Assembly: GCA_947652115.1 (NCBI GenBank) | Contig: OX393563.1 | Location: 2,708,970 to 2,772,969 of the forward strand | Length of the DNA: 64,000 bases | Reading direction: 5' to 3' | Source of the DNA: Blastomussa wellsi | Lineage: Eukaryota > Cnidaria > Anthozoa > Scleractinia > Plerogyridae | Shown here: piece by piece, positions 34,775 to 47,500 of the stretch | Layout of the letters: the number at the start of each line of letters is the position of its first letter | Position numbering within the stretch: position 1 is the first letter of the stretch | Notes under the pieces: model-generated | Seen by the model: the letters and a program-made list of their open reading frames with translations, nothing else | Databases searched by the model: none | What the model was told of the DNA's origin: nothing | Made by a program: the position numbers and the translations under genes

Positions 34775-36899
34775 ATGAAAGTAGCTGTGCTCCTGTTCAT
34801 GGGGTTTCTCCTGTTGTCAACAGTTGACGGATTTCCGATTCAGTCGGCATCCTGGAGGTTCCGTGTAGGTCAAAGTCGTCAAATCGGTTTTAAAGGAATG
34901 CCAAATGACACCGAAGAGGACAAACCAGGTAGCTAGCTCAGTTGTTTGCGTATAGAAATAATGCTATTTGGAATTCTATGGCAGAGGGGTGTAACTTGAA
35001 ATAGCATTTAGTTTGGTTAATTTATTTCATCTTCGGTCAGAATATCAAGGAATGTACATATGTATATGACGTGGCCGTTAGGCTGACGCATCCAAGTTTT
35101 CGCGCGAAAAACGCCTTTCCGAAAGCTCTCCTTTCACTCGCTATGCTCGCACTAACCGAGAGCTAGCCTCCTTTGCTCGTCACACAATCTTCCTTCCTTT
35201 ATGTGGCGAGGGGCTAACCAAGATCCTGGAACAGGTTACACTTTTTTGTCATCACCTGTCGCTTTTATCTTCAACCACTGTGTCTTTACCAAAGGAATGT
35301 AGAGGAACGTTGGTAAAGAAACGTAGAGAGTGGGAATTAAAAAAACTGATTTCGGTTAGGTAGTTGTAAAATAAAACTGCGTGGCCGGTGGGATTAGCGG
35401 GCGCGAGCTGCCTCAGCGTTCGCAGGCGCAGCAATCCCCCCCTCCCCTCCACCCCGCGGCTTTGCTGCTCTAATTAATGGACTCTAGCCCGCCAAAACAA
35501 AAGCACTCCGCCCACGAAGAAAGCACATGGTCTTGGAATCCCGCCAGTTACGAAGGCTGATGCAATAGTAGGTAGACTAGTATACCTAAATGGTAAAAAT
35601 GCTGCCAAAGGGGAGTATGAAATAACTGTGCTAGCAGCAACTTTATTTACTGTACTATAACCATTTGTTAGAAAGAGCCGACAAAAATAGTGTTATTAAC
35701 TCCATAATTCTACCCCGGCCCGTCGGTGTTTTGGTTTACCGAAGGATGAAGCACTAAATAAAGGTCATTGATTTCTCAACCTTCTATGAAACTTAAAAGT
35801 TTCATTTCATCCTATTAGTGTTCACCAAGTAAATAACGAAGCGTGTTTTCATGAATGAAATTTGAAACTTCAACAACAGAATTTACCGCGAAAAGTGCTG
35901 TGTAAACAAACAACTTGTCGATGTTTTATTATTTTCATTTCAGCGGGGATGTATGTCTTGTGAGCTTTCAGCGAAAAATTCTTTTCTCTTAACTGAAAAC
36001 TAATGTTTTACGTGCTTTGAACTAATTAGAAACACTAAAAGGATACAAGATTCGTGTAACGCCATCATGTCTATTCACACAGGCGACGTCAAATATTACA
36101 ACTGGAAATAGTGATTTAAAAAAGCGACGAATTATTTCGACTTATTTCGAAAACTACGCATTTTTTCATGAATATAAATTCTGTGTGAAAACTTTTGCCA
36201 CTTATAACCAAAAACTACTTTTGTGTAATCGACTGCACACGCTAAGTCATCTTCTTACGCATATACCACTGCGCACCCTAAATCTTCCATTTGCGCATGA
36301 CCACAATTCCTTGCGCCTTTGATCTTACCGCCGACCAGAATTCCTTGCGTTTCGTAAAAAAAGTAATCTTATGCCGATTAGAGAGCTGCCTCGCTCGTTC
36401 GCTTCATGCTCACTCGCTGCGGCAGCAATAACAATTCAAAGGAGCCCAAGTCTCCTGATGTTTTCAATTTTGAGATAAATAACCAGTATACATATCAAAA
36501 TCAAGTGAATTGTCTCAGTAAAATTTAAAATATTCGCTGTTTTATGTTTTCTGCTTTATAACATGGTATTTTTGAGTGTAGTAGATTGCAGGAGAGCCTT
36601 TTCAACGGTTTTCCGGCTGCCGCGAGGCGTCCATACAAATCACGCCCGTCAACGTTCGAAAAAATTACGCGACAGTGGAAATCCACCTTTCAAAACACTA
36701 TGGACTGACAACTTATCCCGATCTAAAACACTTTTTAAAAGTTTTTTTTTTATGGAAATTATTTGTTCATTATTGCGAAATAATTATAAATTGTTGTTTT
36801 TTTTTTGTTCTTTTTTAAGAGAGTTGGATGTCCAGTGGATCCGGATCTGGAGTATTGGGAATAGAGCACTTGGGTAAAGAAAGCTCGGCTATGATTTGA
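34775..36899 (+). CDS. Small secreted protein, two exons
   Basis: Exon 1 (34775-34928) encodes a clean signal peptide (MKVAVLLFMGFLLLSTVDG), then a basic segment FPIQSASWRFRVGQSRQIGF and an acidic end DTEEDKP. It ends in phase 1. Exon 2 (36820-36899) follows a long pyrimidine tract and TTAAG acceptor and encodes ESWMSSGSGSGVLGIEHLG up to TGA. Total length is about 77 residues. AATAAA motifs lie at 37009 and 37043. A competing acceptor near 35942 would add only GMYVL and stop. The family is not recognised; a peptide precursor or antimicrobial peptide is a guess from size and charge. Confidence 0.6.
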
Positions 36900-37008
36900 C
36901 CAGCAAAAGCACCAGAACATTGCCGGAATATAGCAGCAGCATACGCATGCTGAGAAAATAGATGCTGATACAATGATGATCACTACACCATATTCAAAGG
37001 ATTTCAGA

Positions 37009-37048
37009 AATAAAAATGTGAAAACGAAATGTAGAAACACAAAATAAA
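37009..37048 (+). promoter_or_regulatory. Two candidate polyadenylation signals
   Basis: AATAAA occurs at 37009-37014 and 37043-37048, 110-150 bases after the stop of the small secreted-protein gene. Confidence 0.5.
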
Positions 37049-37318
37049 ACATAAAGACATATATCACGAAGGGAGTTCAATTTGAAATCTTTATGTTGTA
37101 ATCACACGACATGGCCTTATAGTATAGTATAAGAAATTACTGCACCCTTTGAAGTTCTAGTGTAATCTTAAATTCAGCACCGCATATTTGTTTGATTTGA
37201 AACTGTTTTGTTTCTTCTGACCGCCATTTACAGTCAGTTAACCACCCAGGGAGTACTCCCTTGTTATTCACTGCGCTCTCCCTCAGGCCCTCTCAGCTTC
37301 CGGTTTCTCGACTTTCAT

Positions 37319-37650
37319 ATTCTCGTCCCCATAGCCCTTTCCGTTTCTCTTAGTCGGCGGGGCCTTGGCACGAGAAACGAAGGGCTCTGGAGACATACGA
37401 TTTCTAGCCCGAGATTCTAGGACTTCCGGACTTCATGTATATAGCATTGATGTTTCTACATGTTGTGTGTTGTAATATGGAGGCCGTCGAACATTTTGAC
37501 TTCCGTTTAAGATTTCTTTGATCTCAACAGCCAATAAAAATATTCGTATTTTTTGAAAATCGGATTTCCCCAGAGCCCTTCGTTTTTCGTGCCAAGGCCC
37601 TGCCAGCTAAGAGAAGCGTAAAGTGCTATGGGGACGAGAATGCGGCTTTC
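37319..37650. mobile_element. Foldback element with about 85-bp inverted ends
   Basis: ATTCTCGTCCCCATAGCCCT at the left and the matching reverse complement at the right (GCTATGGGGACGAGAA) extend inward through CGAAGGGCTCTGG for about 85 bases each. The interior contains TCCGTTTAAGATTTC. A related partial copy lies at 50626-50850. Confidence 0.65.
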
Positions 37651-38477
37651 ACTGCTTGTTTCGATTGACCACTGCGCGGTCCCTGCTAAAATACGGAATA
37701 CAGGCCGTCCCCCATCACTTCTCTAACCATGACAATTCTTTATGATAGTTTCACAGTGCAACCTGGCGGCGCCTGCCTTTTTTCTTTCAACGAAGTGGTC
37801 AGGGATGGACCATCGAGTGGGGATTTTGGGAGATTTCTTCAGTGTTCACCCATGTTTCACTCGATGTTAGCTGTTAATTAGGAAACACTTTCATACGAAG
37901 GAAATCACAATAAGATGACATGAAAAAAAAAAAAAAAAACGAATGAACAAAGAAAAGATTAAGAAAATGAGGATTGTGTTTTAAACCATATATATATATA
38001 TTTTTTGGGGCATTCAGCAAGAATCTCTTTCCCATTTTATGTCCATACCAATATTGATATCCAAAGTTTTCATAACATGTTGATTTATGATCCGTTCAAA
38101 CGTTTACCATAAAAGGTTACAATCTAATTCGACGAAACAGAAAACCAGCTTCCATGCCCGCCCCTTCCTAAATGAAGAATAAACAAGGAAGAATCGAAAC
38201 GCATTTTAATTGCGAGTGAGGTAATTCGCTGAAACGTGGGTTTACTTTCTGTTTAATATAAGATAGCACGTACGTACGCTCGCTTTAAAAAAGTAATATT
38301 ATTATTTCATATTTATACGCTGCGCTTCTATATATAAACAATCTAACAATTAAATCAATCAATTTAGAAGTTTGGACTCCTCCGTCGCAAACTCAGAAAG
38401 ACAGCTGTGGAATTTTGTCACGGAAGAAATGACTTCCGGTTCTGCTTTTGTTTGCATAATTAACGTGAAGCCCAAAG

Positions 38478-38520
38478 CAAATTGGCTATTGGTCCATGTC
38501 TAATTTATGACTTTAAATAC
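38478..38520 (+). promoter_or_regulatory. AIF1 core promoter candidate
   Basis: An inverted CCAAT pair (ATTGGCTATTGG, from 38481) and a TATA-like TTTAAATA (about 38513) lie 50-95 bases upstream of the AIF1 ATG. Confidence 0.45.
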
Positions 38521-38571
38521 CGAGTTGAGGGCCAGTCCTCGCCAGTCGGAGAGTCGATTGAGTCAGTCGAA

Positions 38572-41500
38572 ATGTCTTCTCACGATTATCAAGGTAAGAA
38601 AAAGTATTAGATTTTGGGTTGTTCCATAAATTGTCGTGCTGATAATTTGCTCTTTTAGGTGGAAAGAAATACGGACAACTTCGGCAAGACCAAGAAGTAA
38701 AACTCGATGAGATCAACAAGGTAATTTTGGAAAACGTGTGGAGTAACACAAATGTAAACCAATAAATATCATATCGATTCTATTGATCTCTTGCGTTTCC
38801 GGTTTCTCCGATTTACTTTAAAGCATTGTTTGGTGGTGGTTTGTGTATGTGGTCAAGAAATTGTTTTTTATTCCTTCAAAGCCAAAGTATTGGAAACGAC
38901 GCCTTGTGATTTCCGAAATTGAAACCTCGTGCGTAATTTTAACCCGTCCGGGTTTAAGTTGCATTTTAATCATTTCTGATCATGACCTCGCATAGCTAAA
39001 TGGACTAAATGATCAATTCGTATTTTACATTCCAGTCATTCGTAAATAGTGGCGATTATGACGACGAAGAAGAATATCCAGACCTCAACGATCGACTGGA
39101 GTCTTATAAAAGTAAGCCTTGTCCGGGCGAGTCATGTTAGTTTATTGTTTTTTTTTTTTGAATATTTATCAACGAGCATGAGTTTCAATTTAAATGCAAA
39201 GGCCATTGCCGCAGAACAAAAAGCTTTTATCCCTTCGCTTTGTGTAATCAGTGGCATTTTTTTCTCAATTTGATCTCTTTCAGAACAGTTTATGGAATTC
39301 GATGAAAACAACTCGGGAGATATCGGTAGGTGTTCTTGCTTGAAATGCGAGAAAAGATTATATTGTTCCACAGATATTGATCTTGTTAATCTAGTAAAAA
39401 ATTAAAAATTTAAAGTGTAAGCAAATAAAGACATCTTGCTATATTTGGAACTTTTATTACTTTGTTGTCGAATAATATTCTCAATTATATTGTTTAGTTT
39501 GAAATTTGATATTGGATATAACTCAATCATGTAATTTTCAAAGCTTTTAACTTCTCGGAACCAGCCAGAAATGAAAACGAGATTGTCACGCAACATTTTT
39601 CCCCGGTGGTCAATCTTGTTATTTTTTGTGTACTGCTAAACCAGTGGCATTCGCTGTAACGTGTGTCTGGACCTCAACTAATATAAAGCCGAGAGGAAAT
39701 ACTCATAATTTCTTTGTACCTACAAAAATGGCTCTCGAAATTGGCCGGCGGTTGTGGAACACGACGTGTCGCTGTAGTGTCGCTTCAATGCTTCAGTGTC
39801 GCTCGGATCGCGTTTCGAAAGTGAAACGAGATCGCGTTTCTGAAGTGAAACGGATCCCTTAAATGCGCAGTTGGCTAGAAGCCTGCCTGGCAGGCGGTTC
39901 GAAGGGGGAAAGGAGCAGGGATTGACACATTATGCTCGTAAAATCGAGTGTAATGCTTTTGGCCATGAAAATGCTCCAAATTATGCTCCACTGTTGCTAT
40001 TTTCCCGGAACCCTGTTAAGCGCGAAATAACAGCCATTTTAATAATAGTAACACAATATGAACATACATGTAACGTAATTTGGGCACTAAACTTATTACA
40101 ACTTATTACTAGGGGTTTCAATGTGAAAGTAAGTGCTGGCGTTAGAGCTGGGGGATAAAAGGGTGAACGGCTAAGGGAAATTTTTAAACGGCTAGCTGTG
40201 AACACTTCGACCCACATTTCGAATGTAATCATTTCATGAGTGCGTAACGCAATGACTTAAAAAAACATCATGCTGGTCAGAACACTGCAGTTTAGAGTTG
40301 GTGCCGCTTTTCCCGCTACATGTATCTTCGTACTGAAATACACAATTTATGGAAATGAACATTTCCATGTGCTGAGTATTTGTTTTCTATTTCAGTAAGA
40401 ACATATTTTCATGTCGTCGGCCGGGCATCGATTTGTATTATTTAATTATTTAAGACAAGTGATATCTTGAGTTCCATAACGTGTCTAAAGTTAATTGGGA
40501 CAGAAAATATTCTGCCTATGCAAGACAGAATTTGCGAAAAAGTTCTTTTGCATTGACTCGAAACTCTCAACCGCTAAACGTATCGAGTGTCAACAGCTGG
40601 TCAAAATTTTGCTAATGTGTGCGTTATGAGGCCCTGTTAGGGGTAAATTCCGACAAGCGACAAAGCCTTGAACCGGCGACACGAGAGCCGCGAACTGGCG
40701 ACCACCGACAGGCTTTAACAACGAAAAAGCGAAAGCGACACCAAGGTCAGGCTACACCGACAGCGAATTTCGGAACTAGTAATGACAGTAATGGTCAGTA
40801 ATGTCGGTAATTGGTGAAAAGTTAATAAATCAAACGAAAATGTGTCTGTTGATTGACGTATCTGTAGTCTTTAGTAAAACAACTCCCTTTGAGGACTTGC
40901 CGCTTTGCGTATCATGTTCGCGTCCCTGTATGACCCACGTGTGCGCTCTATTGTCTCAATTTTCAATCTATTGTCTTTGCTCATAATAGATCGCGTTTTA
41001 CTGATCTTTACTGACTTCATTTAGTCTTCATCGAGTCTTCATTCGGTTTTCTTAATTCAAGCGTGTGGTATAATTTATAAGATTCATTAGTGCCGTCATG
41101 GGAAAACACAAGAAGCACAAAAAGGAAAAGAAAAAGCGAGAAAAACAACCGAGGGAGCGACCAGGTGAGTGTCCTAAAAAAGGTTACTTGCGTTATTTAT
41201 GAAAATTATGGATTGCCGGCTCGTACACTCATCAAAAAATAAAGGCCTATAAGTCAAGTCTCGCCTCACTCTTTGGTCACCTTTCTTTATAATGACCTAT
41301 AATGACTCTAATATCTAGAATATGACAGTCGAGTCGTGGCATTTATAGGTCAACATAGACAACAGATCAACGACCATCAACAGAGTCAAAATAAATCAAA
41401 TCTTCCTATCATGCTGGGTCACACAATACACATACCTGTCAAAAAAGTCAATGCCGTCAATATTTGATATGAAAGAAGTCAAAGAATAAAACGAAGCTTT

Positions 41501-44500
41501 GGTTATGTCGTTGCCACTACAGACATTACAAAACAAAACGAAAAGACATCAGAGAGCAATAAATCCTCTTACGACTCCTGTTATGTTTCTTACAATTTTT
41601 TGGGACTCCTGACTTATTATCTCTGGTTAATTCAAGCTGTATTCTGACCTATTTTGCGATCACGCGACACTGCTATAAGCATTGACTGAAAACTAATTGT
41701 TTTTCTTTGTCTTAGAAAAAGATTATAGCAGGAAAAAAAAGAGAACCCACTATTGTCACTATTCAGAGTCATCAGACGAACCTGATGTATGCGAGATTCA
41801 AACGGTTAAAAGAAGGAGGCTTGAGTCGCCGTCAGAAGACTCAGAAGTCTCAGAATCTTCAAAAGGACAGAGTCTTCAGACGACCATGACGCAATTTGTT
41901 AAAGCGGACACCTGTGAGGCCTTCAACATTGAAGTGGACACTGTCATTGAGATTTACCGATATGGTTACCAAAAAAAATCTGGAACACGAAACACGGTTG
42001 TCAAGTTAACAGACAAACACAAAAATATGATTACCTTAAAAAATGATCTTAAAAAACAATATGGCTTAACAACAGATGCGAGGAGGCACCAAATTGGTGA
42101 ATTTAATGTCGACATTGGAGTCTCCTGCACCGAAAAGGCCTACATGGCAACCACTCAAACTGAGTGGCAAAATTTCATGCCCCGCCTCTACAGTGGAAGT
42201 CGTGGAACAGGACAGTATTGCCTTCTAGGTGAGTAACAAAGGAATGTAAATTACTGGACGGGTGGTCATTTTTAAAAGACCGTGAAGTTTCATATTAATG
42301 TTATCCCATAAACTTTGCATTGGTATTAAAGCTAGAAGCTAGTAATGCGTTTTTACAAATATCTTCCTCAACGAAAGGTTTGGCATTTTCTTAGTATTTG
42401 ACCCTGAGATCAAACTTACTAATGTCACTAACTGCCTTTCTGTTTCCACAGTACACCTAACTGAGATCCAATACAGTAAAGTTAAAGGTATTCCCTTGAC
42501 GAGCGGGAAGATAAAAAAAAAGATGGCAAGGGGGCCCTACAAGCGGGATGAGCGCGTTGTTAAAGATGAAGACCTGCTTGCAAAACTACGCAATTGCACT
42601 GGCCGTGTAGAGGATTTCGACTATCAGAGGGGAGATGAACAGAAAAAGCTTCTAGAGAAGTTTAAGACGGGTGAGAAGATTGTTCTCTAAGATCAAGATT
42701 TAAGTGCTATCTTTGGTCATTATAACCATTACATATTGACCTTTATTCTTACTTATTTCATTTTGCTAAAAAAGAATAACCATGACAATGTATATATTCT
42801 TCATTTGCAGATGTTGAAATGTATTATCCTGGTTCTCGGGCACTGACGGAGCTGCATATCGTGTGTGGTAAATGCGGGGTGAAACGGACCACAAATAGAC
42901 TGCGATACCATCAGCACTTCAGGGACCGTATGTATATGTCATTTTTGGTTTCCAAAACCGCGTTTATTACAGCCTATGCATCGTATATTGCGATTATAAT
43001 TCCATTTGTAATCCAAGTGACTGATCATGATTTCAAATATTCTGCCAAAATGTCAAAGAAAAATTGATCATGGAATGTGACGACTGTGACGGTTTGTTTT
43101 GCATACTAAGATATTTATGTCCTTGTAGTGTTAACGTCTTTTTTTTCTTGCTTCTAAACAGATCACTGGAAGAGCTGTAAGGTGGTTAAAAGTAATGACC
43201 TCCGCGATATATTCGCAAATATGCGAAATAAGAGTGCAAAGTAAGCTGAAAGGACGAAAATGTATTTTGATTTGAGTGTTAAAATGATGTCAATAATAGG
43301 ATTCTTTTTGAAATTAATAAAGACAAAATTAATTGAATGTGCCGTTTGATATCTTTTGTCCATAAAGCGAACATATAGAAGAGTCTGTTTCAATCAACCA
43401 ATCAGAGGATGAACTTGTTGAAAGCGAGGGGGATGAAAGTGATGGATTTGTGTAAGTGTTACGCTGTTTATACATTGACATCATAAAAATGACATCATAA
43501 GTGCATCTCTGTAAAAGCTTCAAAGCTACCAACGATTTCTCTATATAAATATTTACAAAAACCTGACTATAGAATATTGCGAATTCTGAATTATGATTGG
43601 TTGACAGTGAGTACCATCTCATATCCAATACACACACGTGGAATAGCTGTTAAGTATAATTGCAAACCTTGTCTTTCATAGATGTTTGGAAGAGCTGGAT
43701 CCAGTCGTTGTGGCTTTACAACAAGAGATTCAAAATGGTAACCTTTCACACCATCACATCTTTTACAAAGTTCTTCGAAATGCCCTCGAGTTTGCACAGA
43801 AATCCTCCGATCCCAGGAAACAGTTCACGCACGACAAAGATGTGATCCTGTTCTCTGAAACTCTTGCTTTTCATGGCAAAGACAAGGTAATGAATCTCTT
43901 ACGTGGAGCTGGTTTTCATGGCCAGCAAAAAGGTGGGACATTTGAATTCAAATGGCAAAATTGGAATCTTCCATTCGTGCCTTCTAAATCAACAAGAAGC
44001 AAAAACAAGGCTGGTTACACCACCAAAGATGGTATAATAAAAAGCCTGTTAATTTCGTACCTATTGCTTGCTCAGTTAGAGGAGAGTGGAGTTCAACCCT
44101 TAATCGACCAAACGCATCTTCGTGTGATTCCAGTCTGTTTGGCCACCGATGGTATGAGCATAAAGCCGGGTCTCCAGTTCGATACACGTGTAAAGGAGCT
44201 AGTTGGCCTTTTATTCCCAGTTGACCTGGAGTATGTTAAAACAACTCCGTCGCCTGATCCTGGAACTTTGAAAGTTTCCTTTGTGACTGAGGTTAACGCT
44301 GAAATTATTACTTCGTTGGACAATAATTTGTCGCTTCCAGTTGGCATGGAGTTTACAGGGAAACGCGTCTCTGGCGAAGACGTATCCAAGCGAATAATGA
44401 AGCGTGTTTCCCAGTTGCAAATTTGCCTTAGATGCCTAATGCAACATACAACAACTACCATGAATGTAATTGATACTTTTGGAGAGTGCTGTAGAAGCCA

Positions 44501-47500
44501 TTGTGATGGTAAGTTGATCGATTGACTTCTTTTATAAATGAAAAGATTCCGTCGATTTCGTCGCATTGCAATTTAAAGAAGACATGTTTCTGCTTTAAAA
44601 ACTGAAAAACATCTTTGGAGTCCCACGCCATGTTTACATATCACACATAGCAGAGAGGCAATGAATGAGCTGTAACGGGTGCAAAATGTTACACTATGAA
44701 TCAATATAATCATAACCAGCAGTTAACTAAAATATTGCAAAAAGCTATTATATTTATAAGAACCTTTTTATTTCTTGCAGAATGTCTTGAGAGTGGTTCA
44801 GTCTGCCAGCCGTGCTGCGACTTGGGACATCAAAGTGTCGACAGTCCACTTCGAGCATGCCAATCCTGCTTGGAATCTGGTTCTAAATGCGTAAAGCTTT
44901 TGGTTCTTCTTTGGACAGCTGACTAACAAACAGGCAATGGAGCTGATAACTAAGCTATCCACTGATGAAACCGACCGCGACAGAATCAAGGAGCAGGCGA
45001 AGTTCTTAAAACCGATCCCTGAAGCAGTTCATCTAGGAAAATGCCTCAAGTCCTCCTTCGCCAATTGGTTTTTGTTCCTTAATGGCGAGAGATTTAATCT
45101 CTCAAATCTTCGCGTTCTATATAACGATGAAGATGACGCAATCAGACGTCGGATGCGTAAGGAGGTCACACTCAGTGCCGTTCGAAATCGTGACCGAATG
45201 TCAGTGGAGTCCATGCTTCTTGTTGCAAAGCCATCTGTGAGAGATGTCATCCGTGAGGTTCCACTCCTAGTGCAGACCATCATCCCGGAGACCTTTCGCC
45301 TGTATAAAGGAAACCCTAAAGGTCTGATTGAGAGTCCTACTGGTGTATGTGTTGGTGATCATGGTAGTCTGTTCATCACCGACAACAAAAAGTCACGACT
45401 ATTTCTAGCCCGACTCCACTACCCAGTTGATGTAACAGAGGTTTCAAGGTCACTAAAGCATCCCAATGGCGTAGCATACACCAGTGGCATAGTTTTTGTC
45501 GCAGACACAGGCAACGAGCGAGTGGCATACAAAGCAATTGGTTCATCGGTGTTTGTAGATCCCAACAAGATGAAGGTTGTTGACCTGCGAGCCCAGTTAG
45601 ATGCACGTCACATCCAAGTTCACGCTTCGGCTAAAAAGAATGAACTTGTAAAGGCAATGTCAAAGTGGATCCAGGCACAGAGAAAAGGAGTGAACTATTC
45701 AGTATCCGATCTGAATAAGCTGCCATTGGATAAAGAAATCAAGAAACCTTTAGCAATTGTTGCTGGTGCAACAGACTTGCTAATGGTGTCTGACAGTTAC
45801 TCCCATTCCGTCTATCAAGTAAGCATCAACAACAATGGCGCATTTCTTCAAGGCACTGTGAGCTTGATCATAAAGCTTCCTGAAACAGCAAACCCTTTGG
45901 GACTAGCATTTGACGGAAACAGCTTGTATGTTGCTAACTCGAGCAGCGATGGTGGAATCACAAAAGTCAATTTGGCAACGTCTGAAAGCTCAATTATGGT
46001 TAAGAATGGTACGCCAAATTGTCACATAGTTCACGGGATTGATGTATTAACCGACGGAAATATTGTCTTCACAGACCGGGGATCTCGTTTGGTAAGAAGT
46101 CTTTCGCCAAGAACCTCAAGAATTCAAGTCGTTGCTGGATCTGGTGCAAATAGTTCAAGAGATGGATCCAGTTTGGCAGCATCTTTTTGCCAACCAACCG
46201 CATTATGCATCGAGGGGAAAACGATGTTTGTTGCAGATACCGCGGTAGGAGCTATTAAAATGGTTTCTCCGACGAATTCCTTGTGCAAATTTCTCGAGCT
46301 ACTTGATTCACTATGCAGAATGTTCGGAGTACATCTGCGAGGAGTTCAAGCAGAATCCCCTACCATCGAAGATGCTATTTCCTCATTGAGTGAATTGAGC
46401 TCGGTAGTTGACTCATGGGTAACTGAGGTTCAAGAGAAAATGGGAAGGAAAGCAACAACTCAAGGACCTCAAGGAACAATATCATCAAAAAGTAAACGCA
46501 GCGTTGAAATCCTGAGAGGGTCGTTGTGTTCATTGAGAGATTTTCTAAAGGAGGTAAATCCAGGGTTCAACTGCTTTCTCAAAATGGTCGCCACTTTGAC
46601 CCTTGTTGTGGAGAACTTGTTCAGCCAAATGCGATCCAGAAATGACATGCCCACTGCCTTGGAGGTTGCGTATCTATTTGTACCCACCATTCGCGAATCA
46701 TTGAAACAACTCACCGACACTGGCTTTGTATACTACACTTCCGCGCACTCCTATTATGAAGTACCGGATAAAATGAAACTCCTGTTTCATGACCTGCCAT
46801 CTGTCTCCGTTCCGCCATCAGTGGAAATGACAAAAGAGGATCAGAAGGTAATGAGAGACTGGAGGGACAATTTTGGAAAACCAGTTCGTCAACTGACCGT
46901 CCGAAACCAAAGCACCAAAGACAATGTCGGCACTCTACCATTGTTTGCCTACTCAACGCCAGACCCTGCACCAAGTCCGTTAGATTTCTCTGTCACCGAG
47001 GAACCCCCTTCTGATACTGCCAGGAACGCACAAGCCCAGCGTGAATCTTGTGATTTAACAATCCAATTCGAAGCCAATTGTGTTGTTATAGTGAAACGCA
47101 ACCATATTCCTGGAGTTAACAAAGAAGGGCCTTTCTTTGTTGGAACTGTTGAGGTCGATACAGGACAGACGAGCGATCATGAACAAAATATGTTTTGTGA
47201 CATTAAGTTATTTGTTCCTTCATTTGAAGATTGTCTTCTTTTCACATTTCATCAACGAGCAAGAGTACACAGAGATGCCATAGCTGGTAAAGTGGACGGA
47301 GGGCACTTTGAAAGAGGGGACAACTTTGTCAGACTGACAGAGATGTCTTATGAAACATTTCTGCGGCATCAAAATGATGTCGAGGATCTTCTGATAGACA
47401 AAGATAGTTGTGAGGAGGATAGCGACCTCGACTCAGAAGATGAAACCCAAGCAGGCGTTACAGACGTGGTCTTTGGCGGAATGCCGTTGCGTACATCGTC

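Noticed and set aside
44889..44918. Mini-intron that would repair the transposase frame
   Set aside because: It would be only about 30 bases, far below usual intron size, and it would remove conserved residues (KLLVLLWTA).
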